This document shows, in pieces, positions 21,695 to 32,469 of a stretch of 64,000 nucleotides of DNA (its first letter is position 1; every line of letters begins with the position of its first letter). The stretch comes from Ceratopteris richardii. Its lineage: Eukaryota; Streptophyta; Polypodiopsida; Polypodiales; Pteridaceae. A program made the translations under genes and the position numbers. The notes beneath the pieces were generated by a model. It was not told the origin of the DNA. It saw only the letters and a list, made by a program, of their open reading frames with translations, and made no database searches. Location of the stretch: positions 164,670,306 to 164,734,305 of the forward strand of contig CM035413.1 of the NCBI GenBank assembly GCA_020310875.1, written 5' to 3'.

Positions 21695-22470
21695 CTATTC
21701 TAAAATAGGCTCTTCTTCCATGGGTTTTATCATAAAGATAGAGATGTCATAGCCATCGTCATCACAGTGAGGGGTCCATTGTTTTTCATTTATTGTTATT
21801 TCCATGGTAGCTAAAATCTCTACCCAATCGTGAGGCTCAAATTCCTTGTCAAGAAATACTGTCGGTGCATACACAGGATCTTGGAGCATATGCGAGTGTC
21901 GTTCGGATCCTAAAGTTCTAGCTTTTAATCGTTCTTCTTATTTAGCTACCTTACACATCCATAAATGAGTGTCTTTTTGCAACTATGAAGGGTCTGACTC
22001 CAAAGATTGAACAGAATCATTTTCTTTAGCTACTTTATGGATGGTATTCCACCGTAGAGGGGGTACATCATGATGTGAAAAGTCTTTGAGATTGACTTTG
22101 GTAGTCACTCCCAAATGTTGCAAATACAAAGAGTTGGTTCCCCAATCTTGTATGATTTGCAATTGCCGCATGAAAGGACATCCCAAAATCATCTCATATG
22201 CATGATTCTTTCCAGATTCACAAATGGCGAAGGTATGCTCAAACTCTACACCACAAGTAGTGAGAGATATTCCTTCCAGTAGACCTAATGGTTTCTCAAT
22301 ATGACCATCAATCATTTGTCGCTTCATTCTCATGGGTCTTAGGGATGCCTTGCCCCATCATTTCCATAGGGAAGTGCTAGCAATGGCTACTCCTGCACCT
22401 GAGTCTAGGATTGCTTTGATGGCGTAGCCCTGGTAGGAGATGGCCAAAATGGTTATTTCCCTCTTCTTCT
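21695..22470 (-). pseudogene. Gy-B canonical protease and following segment
   Basis: Retropepsin active site AILDSGAGVAIAS near 22,415; C-terminal EMILGCPFMRQL near 22,180; an internal frameshift near 22,370 joins two frames. The downstream segment (HDVPPLRWNTIH and a later VEILATMEITINE) matches Gy-A (WMEILATLDVCVNE). This is PR in its normal place between gag and RT, distinct from the post-integrase copy at 12,078-12,470. Confidence 0.85.
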
Positions 22471-23008
22471 TTGCTCATATCTCCAATCCTTCCAACGGGT
22501 ATTTCTGGCACTCTCTTGAATTTTTTTGAGAGTGGGTAGTAGCCATCTTTGGTATCTGGTTTACTACATGCTTCCACAACTCAAGTTTAACCTTCAACAA
22601 CTCTTCTAAAGTCAGGTGACACTGCACTCTAGTGTTCTTTATTACATCTGTATTCCTAGGAATAACTGATTCTTAATTTCTTACTAGTATGGTGGGTGCT
22701 CTTATACTAATGGACTTCACCTCCCAAGGACTAGTCAAATGAGGTAATACTTGCAAAGAATTAGCTTCAAAGTTTGTTTGTTAACTAGACTGCTCCTCTT
22801 CTAGTTCATTGTATATAGAGGGTATTTCTTGGGGAAATTGTTCCTATAGGTCATCTATCTCTTGAATCAATGGGTGAGATTCTTGTTCCAACTTCCATTT
22901 CTCTTCTTCCATTTCTCTCAAGAATTCTTGTGAGTACTCGTGTAGAGAAGAAAAATTCTTTCAATTCATAGTATTAGGCATTTTTTATAAGGAAGGTGTC
23001 GTATCTCC

Positions 23009-23368
23009 TTATGCCTTTGGGACAAGATAGGTCCTCTTAGGATCATTCTTCTCATTGTTAGAAATCAAGTGTTCTAATCTCTCTAGTAGTCCTTGAAAGT
23101 GTAGCTCTGGTTTCACTAGGTTGCTCCAATTGGCATACTGAGATGCTTCAAACATAGTTTGAGCCAACTCTACCATTTTCATGCAAAGCTTAGTTCTCTT
23201 GATTTCTAGATCTGCTCTGGGGTAATTCCTACTTAATTCTTCCACCTGGGGTCCTTCTCTTAGTCTCGCTTGGTATGCTTTGAACATCATATCTAGGTTT
23301 TCAAGTATAGATTCGGCTAGAACGGATTTTGGTTTCGGTGTTTGGTTTACTTGATTTGACTCCTGCAA
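23009..23368 (-). pseudogene. Gy-B gag-PR linker domain
   Basis: Open 119-codon segment with VLAESILENLDMMFKAYQAR and a charged helical-looking stretch, aligned with 1,460-1,790 of Gy-A. No known domain. Between it and PR (22,480-23,000) the sequence is broken by stops. Confidence 0.55.
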
Positions 23369-23525
23369 TGCTAGTTCTAAGATTTTGGCTCTAGTATCCT
23401 TTAAGTTTCCTTCTAGTTCATTGATTTTCTTACTCCATTTTCTCTTAAGTCTCTCTCGTGAATCCTTCCAAGATCTAGTTTTTCTTCCACTTGACTCTCC
23501 AACTTTTCTATTCTCAGCTATCTTA

Positions 23526-26067
23526 TTAGGGTTTGGCTATTGATTTTGCAATAATGCATGGGCTCGTCATAGCTTGGACAGGTACATAAGTTGGTGTGGA
23601 TCCATTTGAAGCGCGCACAATGCCTATCACATTAATGGGGTTTACCTTAGAGGAATTGGCTTGGTTATTAGGACATTCTTGCATGACGTGCTCTTTACAC
23701 AATCGAAACAAAAACCTTGAAAGTTATATTGTGGTTGTCCTGCTAGTGGAGGATATGGGCACTCCCTTATGTAATGATCTCATTAGCACCTAAAACATGG
23801 TCCTTTAGGGCCCTATGGTCGTGCCTGTCTCAACTAGGGCCATGGGTTGGGATTGACATACATGATATTAGCATAATTTGGCTCCCAGCTAGGTTCCATC
23901 GATGGGCTCTCATACTGATATGTTTCTATATGTTTGGGTGATTCGATGTAGTATGTGGGTGGACTATCTACATGGGTGGAGTCAAAATTGTTGGAGTTAG
24001 GATCATTTTCTATGATCAATGGAGATGAGGGTACTAATGCTCTACTGAGATTCTCTTCTGCAGCAACACACTTGACAAAGATTACATTGGTTGGAGGTGG
24101 TGCCTGTTGGCCTAGGATAGGTTGGGGTCTAGGTTGTGTCTAGTATGGTATCCGGTAGTTCTATTGGGGCCTATAATAATTATGTTGAGTTGTATTGGCC
24201 AGGTTATCTACCAAGTTGTCAATATTCTTGAGGGAAGTTTTTTCTAACCACTTGCTTGTTGTATGGACAGTCTTGTGCCGTGTGATTAGTGTATCATCTT
24301 TCTATCATACAATCTTGGATACTAGGGTTGCCTTGAGGTTGGGTCATGTTCGGGCAAGCATTTGCCATATGATCACCACCCTAGGTATAAAAATGTTTGA
24401 GTGAAGTTATAATGGGTGTTTGTTTGTTTGAGAATCCTAGCTTTTGGACTACTTTCTTGGCTAGGTCCTCTATAGAACTAGAATGTTTAGAGGATAATTG
24501 AGTAAAAATATATGTGTCTTTATCGACCTTGGAGAGTTATAACTCATCTCCTAAGTTATCCTCAATGTCTATACAAATCCTCACACATTGCTCTATTGTT
24601 CTGGGTTCTTTAGGGTATACATATGATCGTAGTTTAGAGCTCAAGAGCCCATCCAAAAACAGACACTTGTTTAGCTTGACTGGGTAACCCTAGCATTAGG
24701 CATCTCTCGATGTACTATCTAAACCTATATCCAGCTAGTTTGACAATTTCTTGAGGGGTTTGCTTAAACTGTGAATCAAAGAAGAAGTATTGTGCTTGAT
24801 CCCACTTTTAGGAGAAATCGGCGATAAATGGTTCTAACAAGTGATGGACGTCCCTAAATTGTCTTTGTTGTAAAGGTTGGAACCAGGTTAATGTAGTGTT
24901 TTTCAAAGTGATTCCAAATGCATTATACTGAGTGAACATGGTATCCACTTGTTCGACTCGTAGCACTTGCTTGAACTCGGCAACATGGTCATAGGGATCT
25001 CCTATCCCATCAACATAGTCTTTCATGGATTTCACTAATTGGGTGGGTCTGAATATTCTTGGGTGCTCTCTGGGTCTAGGTAGAGGAAAGTCATCTCTAC
25101 CTCGTTGGAGTCTTGGTTCTCTTGGTCTCTCCATCCTATCTGTTCCTACTGTTGATCGGTCTCTTCCTACCATGTTAGCAAAGCTCACTTCAGGTCTTTC
25201 CTTGCCCTTTCTCTTTAGGAACTGGGAGCCATGGATGTTCTTGCCCCTTGGTGTCCAAAGGCAACATTGGCTCGTGGTGGGGGGAAAACCAATTCAGCCC
25301 TCCATGTATAGGTATGTCTCACATGCTTTGACACTATAAAAACTCATTTTGAAGTGTTCTCTAAATACACCACTTTTCCTAGTGTCTCTAGATCCTTTAA
25401 CTCATATATAGTGATTGTTCCTACTTCACTTGCTTGCGTACACATGCACCTCTTGAATGCCTCCTCAGTATCCCTATTTAGAAATAACTCAATACTGTTA
25501 TTATCTTGAGGGATCCATTCTGGGTTGAGCATCTGTGTCAACACTGATTTACCTTTTGGTGTTCTAGGTTCACCATCTAACTGTTAACATTCTAATTCAC
25601 CCCTTTCCACTTTGGGAATTACTATTCCGAACTCATTGGTAATGTTGGGTTAATTACATTGCTCCTTCCTTATTGATATATGTGTCTCTCTCAAATTTAA
25701 CCACAAGATGTTCCAATCCAATGAGTTGATCTGGGTTTCTTAATTGAACTACAGACCTCCTTAAACTTTCCTCATAGATGCGAGCACCTAATTGGTTGGT
25801 GTGAATGTACTCTAGTTGAGTTTTGTATGGTCCTTTGAGTTTTTCTAAGTATGATAACCCTAAACCATTCTCTGGTCTTTCCATGTTGTAAGACATCTTT
25901 GATTCACTTGTTTCTGAACTTCGTTTGTATGGATATCCACTCAGCTGTTGAGCCCAAGATCGTGCAATGGTTCTAACACTAGCTTCAGATGACCTAACAC
26001 TACATTGATTAGTCTTTCCTATGTGCTTTCGTGATTTGAGGTTCATGAATTTGTTGTCCTCAGGCAC
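23526..26067 (-). pseudogene. Gy-B gag with zinc knuckles
   Basis: An N-terminal part at 26,067-25,654 (basic, no domain seen; begins at GTG, so the true start is unclear) is followed by TIYELKDLE near 25,420, shared with Gy-A. The Retrotrans_gag core is at 25,188-24,808 (GDPYDHVAEFKQ, FGITLKN, LTWFQPL). Knuckle remnants include CFRC-DHYIREC near 23,790 (two stops inside) and LCKEHVMQEC near 23,695. Frames shift at least three times. Confidence 0.8.
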
Positions 26068-26619
26068 TCGATGTGAATTGTTGTCACACAGATTCTTTCA
26101 TCCTCAGTTACTTGATTCATTCTTATTTTCTTTAATCTCTTGTCTTGTCAATTTATGTACATCAATTATCATTCTTTGTTGTGTGTTTAAGTTATCACAA
26201 AGTTATTTTCTTTAGGATTGATTGCCTCAATATCCTAATTTGCACTTGAACTTGAATAATTAAGGTTTCTTGCACTTGTATCATTCCTAACATGACCCTA
26301 ATTAATCAGTGATACTAATCATGCTTAGCATGTACTAGCAATAGACTGAGGGGGTTGAGAGCTCTTCCAACCTCAAGTCTGCTACTTCGTTGATTGCTCT
26401 TATGCCCAAGAAGAAGTGCTTCCCAAGACTTGCTTTTCTCCACACTTTGCCTTGCTCTGGATGTCCTTAATAGACCTAAAAAATCTTAAGTTTAGCTCAA
26501 AATTTTATCGACAAGGAATCATGCATTCTTCAAACATTTGCTAGGGGCCCTTAAGATGCATCAATTTGCATGACAAAATGAGCCAAAATTGGCTCAAAAT
26601 TGTCACAAAATCCGAAATC

Positions 26620-27195
26620 CCATCGTGATGGTGTGGTACAATCATGGTGGCATGGAGGATCGTCATGATGATTTGCAATGGCATGATGGTCTATGATTAT
26701 CACGATGGCTTAGGCCCGTCACGATGGTATGTACCAATCATCATGATGGTATGAACCAATCATGATGATCAGCAGTCATCGCAATGGCTTGAGCCAATCA
26801 TGATGGTCAATGGTCATAATGATGGCTTGAGCCAATCGCGATGGTCAAAATGATGATGTGGTGTCATCACAATGGTGATAACCAATCGTGATGGCATGGT
26901 CGAGGGTGGCCATCATGATGGTACGTATGAATTGTTGTGATGGCTTGGTCCAATCGTGATGGTTAGATGTCATCAGGATAGTGTGAGCTTATCGTGATGG
27001 TCTGGTGTCATCATGATGGCTTGGGCGAATCATCACAATGGCATGAGCCAATCATGATGGTGTGAGCCAATCATCACGATGGCATGAGCCAATCATCACG
27101 ATGGTGTGAGCCAATCATCACGATGGCATGAGCCAATCATCATGATGTCATGAGCCAATCATCACGATGGCATGAGCCAATCGTGATGATTCAAA
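26620..27195 (-). repeat. Gy-B leader tandem array (22-bp ATCATCACGATGGCATGAGCCA type)
   Basis: Array of about 22-bp units, cleanest at 27,020-27,190, where the plus strand repeats CATGAGCCAATCATCACGATGG with CA/TG/CG variants; more degenerate leftwards to 26,620. Contains near-palindromes ATCATGAT and ATCGTGAT. Same position (between PBS and gag) as the arrays of Gy-A and the inverted-LTR element, but a different monomer. Confidence 0.9.
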
Positions 27196-27649
27196 AACAT
27201 GCCAATTTTTTAGATACAGCTATGGATTTCTTTAAACCCTAAGATGATCTACATCATGCATATGATGCATTCACAAAAACAAAAATTTCTCAGTGGCATT
27301 CGGCAAAAATGGTGAAAAACTCATAAATTTACCTGTGGAGTGCTATAATCTTGTACTAAAGCAATTTCCTACAAAGAAAACTCAAAAACACATGCAAATG
27401 CACACACTCAATTGCTTTCTCTCTCTCACTCGCTCCCTTGCAAATGAGGGAAATGAGGAGAGAAGGGTGGATATGGTGAATTTTTGTGATTTTTTGCAAT
27501 GAAAGAAGATGATGCAAGGATGAAAGAAGAGTGTAAGGGAGGTGAAAGAAGATGAAGAAAACCTAAAAACAACAAGAAAATGCAAATGAATTACCTTCCA
27601 ATGCTAATGTCCAAACACTCATACCATCACACATTCATCTTAGAGCTTG

Positions 27650-27667
27650 TCCCTGGCAATGGCACCA
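27650..27667 (-). other. Gy-B primer binding site, tRNA-Asp type
   Basis: The minus strand reads TGGTGCCATTGCCAGGGA, two transitions from the PBS at 31,229. Six bases separate it from the LTR end. Confidence 0.8.
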
Positions 27668-27673
27668 AATTTT

Positions 27674-28325
27674 TGGTGTTGTTCTAGATAATGGCAAGTA
27701 CCGCATCAAGAAGCTCCACCTCCTTAATTGTCAATCCACATAAGAGGTAGGGTGATATGAAGATCGTGAATGAGTGATGTGCGTGAAGGTGAAGGTAAGA
27801 ACTACACATACACACGCACAAGGTCGAGACAAGAGGAGACACAATGGAAAGTGAGAATCGCACATGTATTACTCAAAATAGCTCACACTCTTACAATTCT
27901 AACTTTTTCTAATCCTTCTAACTTCTGAGAATCAGCTCTCTACCTCTCTTTATAGTTTTTTTACTAGTTTTGACCGGTTTTGAACCTAGTGTTTGACCTA
28001 GTTAAAAAATAGTTCTAAGGATCATTTGGAAGTCCAAATGAAGTCCACAAATTACAAAATCTGGTATGAGCATTCTATCTAAGCTCCTCAAGCTCGAGGA
28101 CTCCTTAACTTGCATAAAATGGAGCGGCTCATTAAAAGATTGGATTTTTTGTATTACATATGTTACATGAGTGATTAAAATCGTTGTTAATGATATGACC
28201 AAATTATAATAAAAACATCTTTCTTTGAAAAATAATGGTTCTCTTCCCCCGAACTTCATGCATTTCTCTTTTACATGCTTCCTCTATGCTGATGTTTGTG
28301 GCTACTATCAGATGCACTACTAACA
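27674..28325 (-). repeat. Gy-B 5' LTR
   Basis: Minus strand TGTTAGTAGTGC ... ACACCA, about 652 bp, with a TATA box (CTATAAAGAG) at about 27,956-27,947. Clearly related to the arms of the inverted-LTR element: shared blocks include CTCAAGCTCGAGGACTCC-like sequence, GTGATTAAAATC, the post-TATA region and the last 60 bp before the PBS. On the right it meets Gy-C pol directly, with ATAGA (28,326-28,330) as the candidate target duplication; its partner is not found. Confidence 0.75.
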
Positions 28326-28330
28326 ATAGA

Positions 28331-29121
28331 ATAGTGACAAGAGAGATGCACATACATAGCGCATGAGCTAAGTGAAGTAGAATGATGAGAATTGATCAAC
28401 CTCCTATGAGAATATAGAGATGTGTTTGCTTGGAACTAAAAGGATTTGAAAGGAGTGGATCTAGACATTTGTTCCCATAGGATCCTTACGACTTTAGAAG
28501 CCAATCCAACAAAGAAAAAGCCTTACACACATAATGATAATTATGCAACAAAGATAAAGGAAGAGATAATTCAATTGATAGAAGTAGGATTTATCTATGA
28601 AATTGATCACATAGAATGGGTATCCCCTACTGTTGTTGTGCCTAAGAAAAATGGGAAGTTGTGTGTGTGCATTAACTTGAAGAAAGTTAAGCCACTACCA
28701 TATTAGATAGTTATCCACTTCTTATCACTAAACATCTCTTAGAGCAAGTAGCAAGCAAGGAAGGGTTTTTGGGTTATATTCAAGTAGCCATAGACCCACA
28801 GGATCAACACAAGATGGTTTTTGCCACCAAAGGGGAATCTTTGCATTTCATGTGATACCATTTGGGCTCATCAATGCGCTTGCTACATTTCAAAGGCTAA
28901 TGAGTCATGTGTTTGGGGACTTCTTGAGAAAGAACTTAGAAGTCTTTCTGGATGATTTGTGCACTCATTCCCACATAAGAAAAACTCACATCCCAAAGCT
29001 CAAAAAAATCTCTGACAAATGTAGAGAGTATCAAGTGTGCTTGAATAGAGAAAAAATGTGTTTTCATGGTCAGGCAAGGCAAAATTATGGGCCATATTTG
29101 TGTCAAAGAATGGGATCTTAA
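28331..29121 (+). pseudogene. Gy-C reverse transcriptase
   Basis: Begins CTYIAHEL, YRDVFAWN and LKGVD (pre-RT block, two stops). Fingers at 28,446-28,706 include EWVSPTVVVPKKNGK. Palm: IDPQDQHKMVFAT, IPFGLINALATFQRLMSHVF, and the catalytic box VFLDDL near 28,950. A short deletion removes the usual FxDGYSGY block near 28,770. It would copy RNA into cDNA; the stops make it inactive. Confidence 0.85.
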
Positions 29122-29760
29122 CAGATGAAGATAAATTGAGAGCTATCATAGAATTACCTAAACCTAAGCCAGTCAATGAAGTACAAGCTTTTATGGGTCA
29201 TTTTGTATACTAACATTTTATCCACATGTACACTATAATTGAAAAGCCTATGTACAATCTTTTGACAAATTTTGAGTGGAATGACTAGTATGAGAAATCT
29301 TTCATGGAGCTGAAACAATGCTTCTGCTCATCCCCTATCTTGACAATGCTAAGTTGAAATAAGTCATTCCATGTTCATGTGGATGTGTCCAAGTTTTCTA
29401 CTAGATGTGTACTAGCACAACCAATGGGTCAAGGGAACATAGACCTTCCCATAGCATATGCAACGAGGTAGTTGAATGCAATAGAAAGAAATTACATGAC
29501 AACTAAAAGAGAGGGATTAGGCATGGTATATACAATCAAGAAATTTAGACACTATTTGCTTGCAAATAAGTTTAAATTCTTCATAGAACATTAGTCACTA
29601 CTATCTAGTGAATAAACCTTGCAATACATGTAGATATTTTAGATGGTTTTTCTTACTAATGGAATATGATTTTGAGGTAGTTGTTTGGAAAAGAAAGACC
29701 CACCTTAGGTCGGATCACCTTTCTCAGCTCATTTTAGGTGAATCCCCACAATGAGTGTCG
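29122..29760 (+). pseudogene. Gy-C RT connection and RNase H
   Basis: ELPKPKPVNEVQAFMGHF (about 29,150-29,205), then RNase H: FHVHVDVSKFSTRCVLAQ, IAYATR, NYMTTKREGLGMVYTIKKF and HYLLANKFKF up to 29,585. The second half has several stops. Aligned block by block with Gy-B 14,368-15,033. Confidence 0.8.
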
Positions 29761-29989
29761 AACGAACTCCCTAATGCTCATTTGTTTGATTTGGAAGCAG
29801 TTCCAAGCTATGCTAAACTATTGGTACCAATTTTCATATTTGGACCAAGAATCTAGTGGTTAGAATGGAAGATGGAGAGATAGTCAAATCCTAGAAGTAT
29901 CATATAATCACAGAGTTATTTACAACCAAGATGAATAAGGAATCTTAGCTTGTTGTGTGGAAGAGGAAGAGCACAGTAAATAGTTGCAA

Positions 29990-30617
29990 TGAGCACATGT
30001 AGGTGCATTAGGCAACACCATTGAAAACACAAAACCCTATAGGCACTGGAAAGATTAGGTGCATATCGGCCAAAAAAAGAAGCAAATATCTATAGGTTTC
30101 TCAAGGATTGTCCAACTTGTATTATCATGCCCCCTATTGAACATGCCACTTTATATTGTGTCTCTAATACCTGATTGCAGTAGTCCATTAGTTGACTTTA
30201 TGAGGACAAAAACATTCTCCTAAGAGAATGTAGCACAACTAAGAAGTTTGGAGTAGGAAGCCCAAGACTATAAACTCATTGGTGATAATCTATACAAGCA
30301 TGGATGAGATAGATACTTGAGACCATGTGTGCATGAGTGCGAATATTTGACAATACTTGAAACTATGCACCAAGGTGTTGCAAGAGGACACTTTGGTCCT
30401 AATCAGGTGAGCAAAGTGCTTTTGTTTTCAGGTCTTTGGTGGACTATCCATCAGGATGTACATACCTATGTGAAGAGGTGTGATACATGTTAGAGAATTG
30501 GAAATCCTATTTGCAAAGATGAGGTGCGACTGAGACCCATGATGGGAGGATGTGCATTCTCCAAGTGGGGTATAGACCTTGTAGGTCTTATTAACCCCCT
30601 AGCTAAAAGTTCCCATG
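29990..30617 (+). pseudogene. Gy-C H2C2 modules and integrase N-terminal part
   Basis: The first H2C2 is degenerate (AHVGALG near 29,997; no CxxC left). The spacer keeps VSLIPDCSSPLVDFMRTKTF. The second H2C2 is intact: MHQGVARGHFGPNQ at 30,365 to CDTC ending 30,490, H-x6-H-x30-C-x2-C. The integrase core starts with MMGGCAFSKWGIDLVGLINP (first catalytic Asp). The frame is cut at 30,617 by the inverted-LTR element and resumes at 33,088. Confidence 0.85.
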
Positions 30618-31224
30618 TGTTGGCATACAAGGCAGATGAAGAGCATACCAGCACAACAGAGCGGTCATGCACAATACGGCAACAAGGCCTAATCATTTTT
30701 TCCATGGACCATTCACAACTCAAGTGATTTTAATCACTACACAAACATTGTAAATTCCGTTTTTGGTAGAATAGACTCCATTTTGTTCAAGAGTCCTTGA
30801 GCTTGAGGAGTATTAGAATTAGCTACATATCAATTTTCATAATTTTTAGACTCCGTTTGAGCCCTCAAATAGGCTCTAGAACCTAATTTTTAACTAGGTC
30901 GGACACTAGGTCTGGACAAGGCCAAAGCTAGTGAGAAAACTATAAAAAGAGCTAGAAAGCTCATTTTTGGGGTAGATTGTTTGTGAATTGAGCTTATGTA
31001 AGAGACTTTTTGACTAATGCAAAGAACTCCATTGATCCTCTCCTTGTTCTTGCCTAGTGTGCGCGTGTGTGTGTATGTGTGTGCATGTATGTGTGCTTCT
31101 CACTCACACACTTGTGCCATCACTTGCTCATAGTCTTCATACTAGTCCTCACGTCTCCACGGATTGACATTTATGAGGTGGATCTCCTCACGTTGGTACT
31201 CACCATTGTGCTAGAGTGACACCA
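30618..31224 (+). repeat. Left arm LTR of inverted-LTR element
   Basis: 607 bp, TGTTGGCATAC ... GACACCA. TATA box TATAAAAAGA at 30,941. Contains the imperfect palindrome around CTTGAGCTTGAGG (30,797) and a GT-rich microsatellite at 31,054-31,095. Differs from the right arm by a small number of substitutions and a short indel near 30,790. Confidence 0.9.
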
Positions 31225-31228
31225 AATT

Positions 31229-31246
31229 TGGCGCCATTGCCGGGGA
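31229..31246 (+). other. PBS of inverted-LTR element, tRNA-Asp type
   Basis: TGGCGCCATTGCCGGGGA, four bases (AATT) after the LTR end; one mismatch to the Athila/Tat-type TGGCGCCGTTGCCGGGGA. No counterpart next to the right arm, where AATT is followed outward by the LTR and inward by unrelated leader sequence. Confidence 0.9.
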
Positions 31247-31729
31247 GAGAGCTTCGAGGACGAGCGTGTGATGGTAAGACGTAGAGTTGTGACATTGGAG
31301 TCATAGGTAATATCTTTTCCTTTCCTTATTTTTCTTTATTTTTTTGTTTTTGCATCACCATCATCACCATCATCATCCCCACCATCTCTCCTCTCCATCT
31401 CCATCTTCACGAAAATTTTAGTTTTCTGGTCATATTCCACTCCCCACCTCATTTCCCTCATTTCATTGTGAGAGAGAGCGAGAGAGAGCTTGCATGGGAT
31501 CTGTTTTTGTGTATTTTTTGAGCTTTTGTTGCAGGAACTAGCTGTACCACCATCTCCTGCAGCTTGCGTAGGTACGACAGACTCTGCACAGGTCCCGGGA
31601 CGACTACCTCTGTCTATCGCGACAGATAGGAAAACTTGATATTTTTTGAATGCGTGTTTGGCACGGTAACCTACATCATTAGAGCACTCCAAATCAATAG
31701 AAGTTTCTAAAAAATTTGCGTTTTTTTAG

Positions 31730-32258
31730 TCTATCACGACAGACACAGTCTATCGCGACAGACACGGTCTATCGCGACAGACCAAACCACGACAGACGAT
31801 AGACCCCGTCTATCGCGATAGACACCCGTCTATCGCGACAGACAGAGACCCACGATAGACCCCGTCTATCGCGACAGACACCTGTCTATCGTGACAGACC
31901 AAATTCCACGACAGACACCGCCTATCGCGACAGACCAAAACCACGACAGACGATAGACACCATCTATCGCAACAAACCAGTCTATCGCGACAGACACCGT
32001 CTATTGCAACAGACCAATCTATCGCGACAGACACCGTCTATCGCGACAGACCACTCTATCGCGACAGACACCGTCTATCGCGACAGACCACTCTATCGCG
32101 ACAGACACCGTCTATCGCGACAGATCCATCTATTGCGACAGACACCGTCTATCGCGACAGACCCATCTATCGCAATAGACACTCTCTATCGCGACAGACA
32201 GCCCCCCACGACAGCTTGTGTCTATCGCGACAGACACCGTCTATCGCGATAGACAGAC
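31730..32258 (+). repeat. Leader tandem array TCTATCGCGACAGACACCG (37-bp dimers)
   Basis: Alternating 19-bp and 18-bp units (TCTATCGCGACAGACACCG and TCTATCGCGACAGACCAC), so the cleanest stretch (31,980-32,180) is a 37-bp dimer repeat. An isolated unit lies upstream at 31,612-31,629. Very CpG-rich for this window; variants are mostly CG to CA or TG. Reading frames through it are open on both strands merely because the unit lacks stop codons. Confidence 0.95.
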
Positions 32259-32469
32259 ATTTTCGGCAAAAAATTAAGGGGTAATTTTTTTGGAAATTTA
32301 GGCTAAATTTTGGGCATATTTGCATACTCAAATACTCACACTTACAAAGGCCTTAGAAAAATGCATTAAAACTCCTAAAAGGTTCTGTTTGTCTGTTTAA
32401 CCCCCTAAACCCTGAATGGTCATAACTTTTTCATACGAAATCCATTTTTTGAGCTCTAGGGCTTGAATT

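Larger units (their letters stand above)
11430..28325 (-). mobile_element. Gy-B: nearly complete Ty3/gypsy element, interrupted by Co-C
   Basis: Minus-strand order: LTR (28,325-27,674), tRNA-Asp-like PBS, leader with tandem array, gag, linker, PR, RT (cut at its catalytic box by Co-C), RNase H, first H2C2 module, second H2C2 plus integrase, post-integrase retropepsin-like ORF and a Gln/Pro-rich tail. About 11.3 kb without Co-C, long for a gypsy element. No 3' LTR is recognisable. Its right edge abuts the pol of Gy-C (+), so it inserted into Gy-C or was joined to it by a later rearrangement. Stops and shifts occur in most modules. Confidence 0.85.

Noticed and set aside
31336-31692. Minus-strand 118-codon frame across the leader of the inverted-LTR element
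   Set aside because: Composed of an Asp/Gly run from a (CAT)n-like tract and U5-leader sequence; no domain and no counterpart in other leaders.
31810-32252. Frames through the TCTATCGCGACAGAC array giving repeated DRHRLSR-like or SVAIDG-like peptides
   Set aside because: The repeat unit lacks stops in several frames on both strands; no start context or conservation supports translation.
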